The notes beneath the pieces are model-generated. The model saw only the letters and a program-made list of their open reading frames with translations. It had not been told where the DNA came from and ran no database searches. Shown here piece after piece: positions 1 to 7,159 of a stretch of 8,335 bases of DNA (its first letter is position 1; each line of letters begins with the position of its first letter). The position numbers and the translations under genes are program-made. Source of the stretch: an uncultured Woeseiaceae bacterium (GTDB lineage: Bacteria > Pseudomonadota > Gammaproteobacteria > Woeseiales > Woeseiaceae); contig CAMYMP010000670.1 of assembly GCA_947259435.1 (NCBI GenBank), positions 1-8,335 of the forward strand, in the 5' to 3' direction.

Positions 1-1467
1 AACCTCAACATACGGCCGGCCCTGTCCTTGCATGCGATCCGCCTGTATTTCCACGAGTATGCCACCGGTCTCGCTCGCGTATTTGACGGCATTGTCGCAG
101 AGATTCCAAAGCACCTGGCGCAGATGCGACTTGTCCATCCTGACCTCCAGATCCTCGGGCATTGGCGCAATCGCGAGTTCGCCTTCCTGGAGTTCAAGTG
201 TGTGCGAAAACTCCTGCACAAAATCTTCCAGCCACGGTTTCAGCAACAAGACTTCAGGACGACTCGATTCACGCCGAGACAGCTGCAAGACATTGTCGAT
301 AATGTGGCTCACACGGCCGGAGTGCGACTCGATAATCTCAGTCAGACGTTTGTCACCTTCGGTGAGGACGGTCGACTCGCGCAGCAGCTGCGCGGCATGG
401 CTCATGGCGCCGACCGGGTTACGGATCTCGTGCGCGATACTCGCGCTCAGGCGGCCCAATGAAGCGAGCTTCGATTGTTGTACGCGCTCGTTCATAAGGC
501 TCGCATCCTCGAGAAAAACGAGTATCGGTCCGCCGCGCACACCGTCTTTGCCGAGTGGCGCCAGATGTGCCGTAATGCGCACATTATCGCCTGATGTAAT
601 TACCGTAAATTCATGATGGGCAGACATGCCGGAGTTACGGCGCCACTCGCGCAGGTAGTCGTCTAAAGGCTCGAATACGCTGCGCAGCGGCAAACCGCGC
701 ACCGGCTGCGTCGCTCCGAGCAGCCGCATTGCCGACGCGTTGCTTAGCCGGATCCGGTCATCGGCGTCAATGACAACAATGCTCTCGCGCAGATGTTGCA
801 CGATGTATTCGTTGAGTTCGGAGAGGTTCTGCAGGTCGACACCGCGCTGCCGTGCCAGCGTCTCGCTGGCATGAATGCGCCGCCCCAGCGGTCTTGTCGC
901 CAGCGACATCGCGAAAATGACAGCGCTCAGGATGCCCGCCGCCGGGTAATTGGGCGCAGAAGTGGCGCCGCCAAGCTGAGTGAATACCTGTTCGCCGAGT
1001 ATTGCGAATGTGGCTACGGCAGCCAGGACGGTCGGATACTGGATGGGAAGCACGAGGCTGCCGGCGCCCACAAATACGATCAGCAAGCCGCCAAGCCCGC
1101 TCGAAATGCCGCCGCTGGCATGCATCAAAATGACAATGGCACCGATATCGAAAAGCATGTGAGACGCAGCCTGGATATCGACCGTGGGCCAGCGTCGTCG
1201 CAGCGCAATCGCGGCGAAAATGGCGAAAATCAGGTAGGCAGCGGCCGTTACCCAGAACAATGTCGGAGACTCGTCGCCGAAGACACGCGGCTCGGCCCGC
1301 GCAAAAAAAAGTATCAGCAGAACGACAGCGATCAACGCGCGTAATGTGTTGAGCGTGCCGAGCACGCGCCACGTCAGATCGGGCTCCTCGACCGCACGTT
1401 GCAGCAATGCTTCGCGGCTTTGACGCGTTGTTTGCCGGCCAAAGCCTTCCGTCGTCGCTTTATTCAC
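1..1467 (-). CDS. pilS: PilS-like sensor histidine kinase, C-terminal end cut off by the window edge
   Basis: This is a membrane sensor kinase that would autophosphorylate a histidine and pass the phosphate to a response regulator; PilS with PilR controls type IV pilin transcription. The minus-strand frame is open for 489 codons with no stop. Residues about 36-190 are hydrophobic and would form roughly six membrane helices. Residues about 215-325 resemble a PAS domain (ESIVVIDADDRIRLSNASAM). The H-box is AHEIRNP with His346, followed by the PilS-like stretch SHAAQLLRES and NVLQLSRRES. The N-box is NLCDNAVKYA around residues 455-464. The reading leaves the window just before the expected G1 box, so ATP-binding motifs and any pilR partner lie outside. 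The GTG start at 1467 is chosen because AGAGGG lies 5 bases upstream and the first membrane helix follows at the usual distance; a further-upstream start cannot be excluded because the frame stays open. Assignment as PilS rather than another NtrB-like kinase rests on the six-helix N terminus and H-box context. Confidence 0.85.
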   Translation of the reverse strand, partial: MNKATTEGFGRQTTRQSREALLQRAVEEPDLTWRVLGTLNTLRALIAVVLLILFFARAEPRVFGDESPTLFWVTAAAYLIFAIFAAIALRRRWPTVDIQAASHMLFDIGAIVILMHASGGISSGLGGLLIVFVGAGSLVLPIQYPTVLAAVATFAILGEQVFTQLGGATSAPNYPAAGILSAVIFAMSLATRPLGRRIHASETLARQRGVDLQNLSELNEYIVQHLRESIVVIDADDRIRLSNASAMRLLGATQPVRGLPLRSVFEPLDDYLREWRRNSGMSAHHEFTVITSGDNVRITAHLAPLGKDGVRGGPILVFLEDASLMNERVQQSKLASLGRLSASIAHEIRNPVGAMSHAAQLLRESTVLTEGDKRLTEIIESHSGRVSHIIDNVLQLSRRESSRPEVLLLKPWLEDFVQEFSHTLELQEGELAIAPMPEDLEVRMDKSHLRQVLWNLCDNAVKYASETGGILVEIQADRMQGQGRPYVEV

Positions 1468-1472
1468 CGATG

Positions 1473-1478
1473 CCCTCT
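1473..1478 (-). promoter_or_regulatory. Ribosome binding site supporting the GTG start of the PilS-like kinase
   Basis: Read on the minus strand this is AGAGGG, 5 bases before the GTG at 1467. It is the best Shine-Dalgarno match near the N terminus and decides the start, since no ATG occurs in frame before the first membrane helix. Confidence 0.55.
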
Positions 1479-1543
1479 GCCCCAAATCGACCGCCTGTAC
1501 GGCGGGTTGCGCCGATTGTAGACGAAGGCTGGCCTCATTGTGG

Positions 1544-1560
1544 CGCAAATCCACTTTGCG
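1544..1560. promoter_or_regulatory. Perfect inverted repeat in the pilS-sucC divergent spacer, possible operator
   Basis: CGCAAA-TCCAC-TTTGCG is a perfect 6-base inverted repeat with a 5-base centre, roughly midway between the two divergent genes. It could bind a dimeric regulator of sucCD, of the kinase gene, or of both. No regulator is recognised from the half-site. It is not followed by a T-tract in either direction, so a terminator is less likely. I found no convincing sigma70 promoter in this spacer: TTGTGG at 1538 with TCGACT at 1561 has correct 17-base spacing but a poor -10. Confidence 0.35.
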
Positions 1561-1594
1561 TCGACTCGTGCTTTGCTCCAGAATACGCACGATT

Positions 1595-1610
1595 TTGTGC
1601 GCCGTTGTGC
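1595..1610 (+). repeat. Short direct repeat TTGTGC x2, one helical turn apart, upstream of sucC
   Basis: TTGTGC occurs at 1595-1600 and again at 1605-1610, exactly 10 bases start to start, about 25-35 bases before the sucC ATG. Same-face spacing could suit a tandem protein site, but a 6-base repeat can easily arise by chance. Confidence 0.25.
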
Positions 1611-1632
1611 ACGCTACAGACTGCTCATCTTC

Positions 1633-2793
1633 ATGAATCTGCACGAGTACCAATCGAAACGATTGTTTGCCAAATACGGCATACCGGTGCCGCGGGGGGT
1701 ACCGGCAAAGAGCCCGAATGCGGCCCTCGACGCTGCCAAGGAGCTGGGCGGGAAACTCTGGGTTGTAAAGGCACAGGTTCACGCCGGCGGGCGTGGCAAG
1801 GCGGGGGGCGTCAAGCTCGCCCGCACCCGGGACGAGGTTCATAAGTACGCCGAAGCCATGCTGGGCAAGCGGCTGGTGACGCATCAGTCCGGCCCCGAAG
1901 GCTTGCCCGTCAATGTCGTCTACGTCGAAGAAGGTACCGAGATCGACCGCGAACTCTACCTGTCGATGCTCGTAGACCGTGAAGTCAGCCGCGTCGCGTT
2001 CATTGCCTCTGCGGCAGGCGGCATGGACATCGAGCAGGTTGCGGCCGAGACGCCGGAAAAGATTTTTACGATAAACATCGCGCCAGACGCCGGGTTGCAG
2101 GACTATCAGGCGCGGCAACTGGCATTCGGTCTCGAGCTCGACAAAAAGCAAATGCGTCAATTCGGCGACCTTATCAAATGCATGTACAGGCTCTATACCG
2201 AGAACGATGCGAGTCTCGTTGAAGTAAATCCGCTAATCGTCACAAAGGGCGGCGACGTTGTCGCACTTGATGCAAAAATCAACATCGACAGCAATGCCCT
2301 GTACCGGCAGCAGCGGCTCGTAGAGCTGCGTGATGTTACGCAGGAAGACGACAAAGAACGCGAGGCAGCGGCTCACGATCTGAACTATGTTTCGCTCGAA
2401 GGCGATATCGCGTGCATGGTCAACGGAGCCGGGCTCGCGATGGCGACGATGGACCTGATCAAGCTTCATGGCGGTGAGCCGGCCAACTTCCTTGACGTGG
2501 GTGGTGGTGCGACCAAGGAGCGCGTTGCCGAAGCTTTCAAGCTGATTCTCTCGAACAAAAATGTCACGGCGATACTCGTCAATATTTTCGGCGGTATTGT
2601 TCGCTGTGATCTGATCGCCGAGGGCATCATTTCAGCAGTCAAGGACGTTGGTGTCAGTGTCCCTGTCGTAGTTCGTCTGGAGGGTACGAACGTCGATAAA
2701 GGCCGCGCGCTGCTCGCAAACAGCGGGCTCGACATAATTGCCGCCGAAGACCTCACCGATGCTGCCAAGAAGGTGGTCGCAGCAGCTGCCTGA
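1633..2793 (+). CDS. sucC: Succinyl-CoA synthetase (ADP-forming), beta subunit
   Basis: The beta subunit of succinyl-CoA synthetase works with SucD in the cytoplasm to convert succinyl-CoA, phosphate and nucleoside diphosphate into succinate, CoA and nucleoside triphosphate, in the TCA cycle. The 386-residue product matches the usual length (388 in E. coli). The N terminus [20 protein letters not shown] is the family start, which is why ATG 1633 is used rather than the in-frame ATG at 1540. The ATP-grasp part shows Lys46 and GRGKAGG at 53-59; Asn199 (in EVNP) and Asp213 fit the metal-binding residues. The C-terminal CoA-ligase part carries FLDVGGGA (287-293) and [10 protein letters not shown] (317-326). 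No good Shine-Dalgarno is visible before the ATG. The stop is TGA, 12 bases before sucD, so the two are surely one operon. The 2-oxoglutarate dehydrogenase genes, often adjacent to sucCD in enteric bacteria, are absent here. Confidence 0.98.
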   Translation: MNLHEYQSKRLFAKYGIPVPRGVPAKSPNAALDAAKELGGKLWVVKAQVHAGGRGKAGGVKLARTRDEVHKYAEAMLGKRLVTHQSGPEGLPVNVVYVEEGTEIDRELYLSMLVDREVSRVAFIASAAGGMDIEQVAAETPEKIFTINIAPDAGLQDYQARQLAFGLELDKKQMRQFGDLIKCMYRLYTENDASLVEVNPLIVTKGGDVVALDAKINIDSNALYRQQRLVELRDVTQEDDKEREAAAHDLNYVSLEGDIACMVNGAGLAMATMDLIKLHGGEPANFLDVGGGATKERVAEAFKLILSNKNVTAILVNIFGGIVRCDLIAEGIISAVKDVGVSVPVVVRLEGTNVDKGRALLANSGLDIIAAEDLTDAAKKVVAAAA

Positions 2794-2805
2794 AAGAGAG
2801 CCAAC

Positions 2806-3678
2806 ATGAGCATTCTTGTCGACAAAAACAGCAAAATTGTCTGCCAGGGCATTACCGGCAGCCAAGGGACATTTCACACCGAACAGTGCATCGACTACGG
2901 TACGCAGGTAGTGGCCGGCGTAACGCCGGGCCGCGGTGGCGCCGAACATCTTGGAGTGCCCGTATTCGACACAATGCGCAAGGCTGTCGAACAAACGGGT
3001 GCTGATGTCAGCATGATTCTGGTGCCGCCGCCTTTCGCCGCCGATGCAATTCTCGAGGCGGCCGACTCCGGTGTGAAGCTCGTCGTCTGCATCACCGAGG
3101 GCATTCCGGTCCTCGACATGGTCAAGATCAAGTCAGCCTTGCGTGACTACGATTGCCGTCTGATTGGCCCGAACTGCCCGGGCATCATCACTCCCGAGCA
3201 GTGCAAAATCGGCATCATGCCGGGCTTCATACATAAGCCTGGTCGAATCGGCGTTGTCTCGAGATCGGGCACGTTGACCTACGAGGCCGTGTATCAAACG
3301 ACGATCAACGATCTGGGACAGACGACGTGTATCGGTATAGGCGGTGATCCGGTGCGCGGCATGAATTTTATCGATTGCCTCAAGTTGTTCGAGGCGGATC
3401 CTGACACCGACGGTGTAATTATGGTCGGCGAGATCGGTGGCACGGACGAGGAAGCGGCGGCCGAGTTCATTAAATCCAATGTTTCCAAGCCCGTCGTTGC
3501 CTATATCGCCGGCGTTACGGCGCCGCCTGGAAAACGCATGGGCCACGCCGGCGCCATCGTCGCGGGCGGCAAAGGCACTGCGGCGGACAAGTTCAAGGCA
3601 CTGGACGCGGCCGGGGTGGCAACCGTGCGGTCGCCGGCCGAGCTCGGGAGCAAGATGCTGGAAGTTCTGGATAGCTAG
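2806..3678 (+). CDS. sucD: Succinyl-CoA synthetase (ADP-forming), alpha subunit
   Basis: The alpha subunit binds CoA and carries the phosphohistidine intermediate of succinyl-CoA synthetase, paired with SucC. The 290-residue length is normal. The N-terminal Rossmann CoA-binding domain shows [18 protein letters not shown] (16-33) and TPGRGG (40-45). [11 protein letters not shown] (120-130) and [16 protein letters not shown] (177-192) are family motifs. The active-site histidine is His247 in [10 protein letters not shown], followed by the glycine-rich phosphate loop at 251-258. GAGAG at 2796-2800 provides a ribosome site 5 bases before the ATG. It is followed after 27 bases by nadE on the same strand, so readthrough transcription into nadE is likely. 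The stop codon is TAG. Confidence 0.98.
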   Translation: MSILVDKNSKIVCQGITGSQGTFHTEQCIDYGTQVVAGVTPGRGGAEHLGVPVFDTMRKAVEQTGADVSMILVPPPFAADAILEAADSGVKLVVCITEGIPVLDMVKIKSALRDYDCRLIGPNCPGIITPEQCKIGIMPGFIHKPGRIGVVSRSGTLTYEAVYQTTINDLGQTTCIGIGGDPVRGMNFIDCLKLFEADPDTDGVIMVGEIGGTDEEAAAEFIKSNVSKPVVAYIAGVTAPPGKRMGHAGAIVAGGKGTAADKFKALDAAGVATVRSPAELGSKMLEVLDS

Positions 3679-3683
3679 TTCGA

Positions 3684-3696
3684 GCCGCGACGCGGC
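3684..3696. repeat. Short inverted repeat between sucD and nadE
   Basis: GCCGCG-A-CGCGGC is a perfect palindrome with a single-base centre in the 27-base sucD-nadE gap, 9 bases before the nadE ATG. As RNA it would fold with a slightly larger loop next to the nadE start, where no clear Shine-Dalgarno is visible. With no T-tract it is not a standard terminator. It may be a chance product of GC-rich sequence. Confidence 0.3.
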
Positions 3697-3705
3697 GGTG
3701 CAGCG

Positions 3706-5337
3706 ATGAACAACACAATCAAAGTCGCCATGGCCCAGATCGACCTTGCCGTTGGCGACGTTGTCGGCAATACGGCGAAAATTATCGAGCATGCCGCACG
3801 GGCGCGCGATGAGATGCAGGCCGATCTGGTCATTTTTCCGGAACTCAGCGTCTGCGGCTATCCCCCCGAGGATCTCTTGTTTCACTCGGGGTTGCGCACA
3901 AGAACCGAGCAGGCTGTGGCAAGGATTCGCGAATCGATCCGTGGCATTGCCGTGCTAATCGGATTTCCCGAATACGCCGACGACCATATTTACAACAGCT
4001 GCGCGGTATTCTCTGACGGCGAGGCACTCTGCGCATATCGCAAACATTTGTTGCCGAATTACCGCGTGTTCGATGAGGAACGCTATTTCACGGCCGGTAA
4101 GAACGCTGCGGCATTCGAGCTGAAAGGGGTCCGGATTGGCCTGACGATCTGCGAAGATGTCTGGCAGCCCGGACCGATTGCGGCGGCACGCGCGGCCGGC
4201 GCAGAGTGCATTATTACAATCAACGGTTCGCCCTACGAGCTGAATACGCAGCAACGTCGAGAAGACGCAGTGCGGCTCAGGGTCGCAGAATCACGCATTC
4301 CCTTGCTGTACGTGAATATGGTCGGTGGTCAGGACGAACTCGTGTTCGACGGCGGCAGCTTCGTTATGGATGCCAACGGCGAGATTCGCAGCCGCGCACC
4401 CGCGTTCGATCAAGCCCTGCACGAGATAGTGCTGTTGCACAGCGCATCCGGCGTCGAGCCACAATCGGGTCCGATCGCCGCTCAACTGTCGACTGAAGAA
4501 AGCGTTTATAGTGCGCTGATCAGCGGCACTCGAGACTACGTCGACAAGCATGGTTTTCCGGGTGTCGTGATTGGCTTGTCAGGAGGAATCGACTCCGCGC
4601 TGGTGTTGGCGATAGCGCACGACGCACTCGGCCCCGATCGCGTACGCGCCGTCATGATGCCGTATCGTTTCACATCGACAATGAGCCAGGAGGATGCGGC
4701 CAAGCAGGCAGCGACACTTGGCGTCCGCTACGACGTCATTCCAATTGCGCCGATCTATGACGCAACGCTGGCACAGCTCGAGGCGGTGTTTGCAGGCCAC
4801 GACGAGGACGTGACCGAGGAGAACATACAGGCGAGGGTTCGCGGCATTCTGCTTATGGCGATATCGAACAAGACAGGCAGTATGCTTCTTACGACGGGCA
4901 ACAAAAGTGAAATGGCTGTTGGTTACGCCACGCTGTATGGTGACATGGCCGGCGGATTCGCGCCCATCAAGGACTGCAGCAAGACGCTCGTGTATCGACT
5001 TGCGCGGTATCGAAACACGCTGGGCTCCGTCATTCCCGAGCGGGTAATTACACGAGAACCCTCGGCCGAACTTCGTGCCGGCCAGAAAGACAGCGATTCG
5101 TTGCCCGCCTACGAAGTTCTCGATCCGATCCTGGAAGCATTTATCGAAAAAGACCTCTCCGTCGAACAAATCACGGCGCGTGGATTCGACCGCGATACGG
5201 TGATCCGAGTCCTGGAGATGGTGAGGAGGAACGAATACAAACGGCGCCAGGCGCCTCCCGGTATTCGCATCAGCAGCCGCGCTTTCGGTCGCGACTGGCG
5301 CTACCCGATCACATCGGGCTATCGATTTCCAGGCTAG
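3706..5337 (+). CDS. nadE: Glutamine-dependent NAD+ synthetase
   Basis: This cytoplasmic enzyme makes the last step of NAD+ synthesis, amidating deamido-NAD+ with ammonia released from glutamine and using ATP. The protein has two domains. Residues 1-260 form a nitrilase-type glutaminase with the triad Glu46 (FPELSVCGYPPEDLL), Lys113 (YRKHLLPNYRVFDEERYF) and Cys149 (LTICEDVWQP). Residues about 265-543 form the synthetase, with the PP-loop SGGIDSA at 292-298, TTGNKSEMAVGYATLYGDMAGG at about 396-417 and AGQKDSDSLPAYEVLD at 458-473. At 543 residues it is the usual size for the proteobacterial two-domain type, far longer than the ammonia-only E. coli enzyme. All key residues are present. The ATG at 3706 fits the expected start (KVAMAQ), although its ribosome site is weak. 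It probably shares the sucCD transcript. Its TAG stop overlaps the stop of the convergent bamD. Confidence 0.97.
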   Translation: MNNTIKVAMAQIDLAVGDVVGNTAKIIEHAARARDEMQADLVIFPELSVCGYPPEDLLFHSGLRTRTEQAVARIRESIRGIAVLIGFPEYADDHIYNSCAVFSDGEALCAYRKHLLPNYRVFDEERYFTAGKNAAAFELKGVRIGLTICEDVWQPGPIAAARAAGAECIITINGSPYELNTQQRREDAVRLRVAESRIPLLYVNMVGGQDELVFDGGSFVMDANGEIRSRAPAFDQALHEIVLLHSASGVEPQSGPIAAQLSTEESVYSALISGTRDYVDKHGFPGVVIGLSGGIDSALVLAIAHDALGPDRVRAVMMPYRFTSTMSQEDAAKQAATLGVRYDVIPIAPIYDATLAQLEAVFAGHDEDVTEENIQARVRGILLMAISNKTGSMLLTTGNKSEMAVGYATLYGDMAGGFAPIKDCSKTLVYRLARYRNTLGSVIPERVITREPSAELRAGQKDSDSLPAYEVLDPILEAFIEKDLSVEQITARGFDRDTVIRVLEMVRRNEYKRRQAPPGIRISSRAFGRDWRYPITSGYRFPG

Positions 5338-6116
5338 CTCTCACCAGGAAAATTCAGCTCGAGGACGCGCCTGGTGTCGGCGGCAAGGTCGTCCATGCCG
5401 AGCTTTTGGTAGGCAGCCACCATGATCCGCAGCGACTCGGCGTTCCTTGATGAGCCGTTGTATTCTTCAAGGGCGTTCTTGGCGCGATTCAAAGCCGCGA
5501 CATAGGCGCCGCGACGAAGATAATAGTCGGCGACATGGTTTTCATAAGTGGCCAAGCGATTTTTCAGATACACCATGCGCTGCTCGGCATCCGGCGCATA
5601 CGGGCTGGCCGGATATCGATCCACAAGGCGGCGCAGCGCTGAATATGATTCCGCGACTTCGTTTGGCGGCCGCTGCGATACGTCTTTCTTGAAGCGACGC
5701 TCCAGAAAGCCGGCCTCATCCTCGAAGTAGGCAAGTGCTTTGATGTAGAGCGCGTAGTCGACATTCGGATGGATCGGATTTTCGCGCATGAAGGTGTCGG
5801 CCGCCTCGATCGCCTGTTCATCTTGGCTCGCCTTGTAATACGCGTACATGAGCTCAAGCTGGATTTGCCGGCTGAGTTCACTGAACGGATAGCGAGCCTG
5901 GATTGCCTCGAAAATCAAAATGCCGCGGCGGTAGTTCCCACGTTTGACGGCCAGTTTCGCTTCCTCGTAGGCGTCCGTAATACTGTCAACGGACGTCTCC
6001 TGCTCGTCGTTGCCCGCGCAACCGCCCACAACGATGATTACTGTCACCACCGCAGCCAACCGCAGCATTTCGCGTACGCGCAAAAACAATGTCCTGGTGT
6101 ATTTTCCGATTTTCAT
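5334..6116 (-). CDS. bamD: Outer-membrane assembly lipoprotein BamD (ComL/YfiO family)
   Basis: BamD is an essential lipoprotein of the BAM complex, anchored to the inner leaflet of the outer membrane, that helps BamA insert beta-barrel proteins. From ATG 6116 the product has 260 residues. A hydrophobic stretch LAAVVTVIIVVGG leads into the lipobox and Cys33, the lipidated residue after cleavage. TPR-like repeats follow, with the family motifs RYPFSELSRQIQLELMYAYY (75-93), NPIHPNVDYALYIKAL (112-127) and RMVYLKNRLATYE. The start is uncertain. ATG 6116 gives a long 32-residue signal; TTG 6083, with AGGA 8 bases upstream, gives 21 residues; ATG 6068 gives 16 residues and a 244-residue protein close to the E. 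coli length of 245. If the sigmaE-like promoter is used, its transcript would start downstream of 6116 and one of the inner starts would apply. The gene diverges from rluD and converges on nadE. Confidence 0.95.
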   Translation of the reverse strand: MKIGKYTRTLFLRVREMLRLAAVVTVIIVVGGCAGNDEQETSVDSITDAYEEAKLAVKRGNYRRGILIFEAIQARYPFSELSRQIQLELMYAYYKASQDEQAIEAADTFMRENPIHPNVDYALYIKALAYFEDEAGFLERRFKKDVSQRPPNEVAESYSALRRLVDRYPASPYAPDAEQRMVYLKNRLATYENHVADYYLRRGAYVAALNRAKNALEEYNGSSRNAESLRIMVAAYQKLGMDDLAADTRRVLELNFPGES

Positions 6117-6132
6117 ACTGCAGCATTGTTCC
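6105..6132 (-). promoter_or_regulatory. SigmaE (RpoE)-like promoter for bamD
   Basis: On the minus strand GGAACAA (6132-6126), exactly 16 bases, then TCGGA (6109-6105) matches the sigmaE pattern GGAACTT-N16-TCTGA with only the last two bases of the -35 and one base of the -10 changed. Transcription would begin around 6098-6096. Known biology fits: BAM components belong to the sigmaE envelope-stress regulon in enteric bacteria. It overlaps the outermost ATG candidate of bamD (6116). Confidence 0.5.
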
Positions 6133-6186
6133 GATTGCAGCCCTTGCCGATGGTTTGACCAGGGTCCGGGTTCAGCCAAGTCGGCG

Positions 6187-6194
6187 AGTATACC
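6187..6194. promoter_or_regulatory. Possible shared, symmetric -10 element between bamD and rluD
   Basis: The palindrome GTATAC (6188-6193) gives TATACT on the minus strand (6192-6187) and TATACC on the plus strand (6189-6194), so one site could serve as the -10 for both divergent genes. No good -35 is seen at 16-18 bases on either side; TTGACC at 6155-6160 is too far away for the plus-strand element. This is weak support. Confidence 0.25.
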
Positions 6195-6211
6195 GTAGAC
6201 TCGGCGTAACG

Positions 6212-7159
6212 ATGAACGCAGACCCGACAACAAAGACGATTCCTGTAGAACTCGCTGGTCAGCGATTGGACCAGGCTCTGGCCAAGTTGTTTCCGGAATA
6301 TTCGCGGAGCCGGCTCAAGGCCTGGCTGCTCGACGGCGCGATCCGTGTCGACGGGGTCAGCCCGCGTCCCAGGGATGCCGTGCAGGGCGGCGAGCAGGTC
6401 ACGCTGCAGGCGGAGCCCATGATCACCGTAGCGGCGGAGCCCGAGCCGATCGCCCTGGACATCGTACACGAGGATGATTGCCTCATCGTGATCAACAAGC
6501 CGGCAGGCCTGGTGGTGCATCCTGGCGCTGGCAACGCCGGCGGAACGCTGCTGAACGGACTGCTGCACCACGCGCCTCAGCTCGAGGAATTGCCGCGCGC
6601 CGGCATCATCCATCGTCTCGATAAAGACACCAGTGGCTTGCTGCTGATTGGCAAGACGCTGGCAGCGCATACGGCGCTTGTTCGCCTGCTGGCAGACCGG
6701 AATATCTCGCGCTTTTACCTGGCCGTGTGCAATGGGGTTCTGACCGGCGGCGGCCGAATCGACGCGCCGATCGGGCGGCATCGTGTGGATCGCAAACGCA
6801 TGACTGTGCGCGACGACGGCAAGCCAGCCGTTACGCATTTGACGGTTGTCTAGCGCTTCGCCGCACACACCTACATAAGGGTAAAGCTCGAGACGGGCAG
6901 GACGCATCAGATTCGGGTGCACTTTGCGCACCGCCGGCATGCACTGCTTGGTGACCCGGTATACGGGGGACGTCTGGCGCTGCCTGCCGGTGCGAGCGAC
7001 GAACTCGTCGCAGCGTTGCGCGGCTTCCGGCGTCAGGCGTTGCACGCCACAAAGCTCGAGTTCGTCCACCCGGGAAGTGGTGAGGCGCTGAGTTTCGAGG
7101 TTGCGCCGCCGGCAGACTTCGGGAAGCTGCTGGACGTATTGCGCCGGGATGCCGCATGA
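6212..7159 (+). pseudogene. rluD: 23S rRNA pseudouridine synthase RluD, interrupted by an in-frame TAG codon
   Basis: RluD makes pseudouridines at 1911, 1915 and 1917 in helix 69 of 23S rRNA. As read, the gene gives a 213-residue product ending at TAG 6851-6853. The same frame continues after the stop with no shift to TGA 7157-7159, and the joined reading has 315 residues (326 in E. coli). Before the stop lie an S4 RNA-binding domain (about 14-75), INKPAGLVVHPG (94-105) and the catalytic HRLDKDTSGLL with Asp137. After it come RFAAHTYIRVKLETGRTHQI, RVHFAH, GDPVYGGR and FRRQALHA, all needed for the synthase fold. E. coli RluD has ERF where this gene has stop-RF, so one G to T change (GAG to TAG) explains the break. 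The truncated product should be inactive. No clear ribosome site precedes ATG 6212. If a conceptual CDS is preferred, it is 6212-6853. The 3' end overlaps pgeF by ATGA. Confidence 0.88.
6851..6853 (+). other. In-frame amber codon replacing a conserved glutamate in rluD
   Basis: The codon string is GTC TAG CGC TTC GCC, where homologues read Val/Met-Glu-Arg-Phe. The frame on both sides is identical. TAG is the normal terminator of sucD, nadE, bamD and pgeF in this window, so general reassignment of TAG is unlikely. The base after the stop is C, which is not the favoured strong-termination U. Confidence 0.9.

Noticed and set aside
28..616. Two overlapping plus-strand frames at the left end
   Set aside because: Both are antisense shadows of the kinase domain and show no family features.
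767..1372. Minus-strand 201-codon frame inside the kinase gene
   Set aside because: It is an alternative frame of the PilS-like gene, whose own frame carries membrane helices, a PAS domain and the H-box.
1540..1632. Upstream in-frame ATG for sucC giving 31 extra residues
   Set aside because: The family N terminus MNLHEYQSK begins at 1633, and the extra residues resemble no known extension and cover the promoter region.
3133..3885. Minus-strand 250-codon frame across sucD and the start of nadE
   Set aside because: It is antisense to two conserved genes and is low-complexity, with no domain recognised.
6071..6080. Palindrome CGCGTACGCG in the bamD signal-peptide region
   Set aside because: It is inside coding sequence, short and GC-rich, with no partner site, so chance is the simplest explanation.
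6155..6160. TTGACC as a -35 box for rluD
   Set aside because: No acceptable -10 lies 16-19 bases downstream; the nearest TATA-like element is 28 bases away.
6851..6853. Genome-wide recoding of TAG to an amino acid, including pyrrolysine or an amber-glutamate code
   Set aside because: Four neighbouring genes end at TAG exactly where their families end, so TAG acts as a stop here.
6851..6920. A frameshift, or two separate genes, as the explanation for the broken rluD
   Set aside because: The upstream and downstream parts are in the same frame (705 bases between ATG 6212 and ATG 6917), and the bases right after the stop continue the RluD alignment without gap, so only the stop codon is abnormal.
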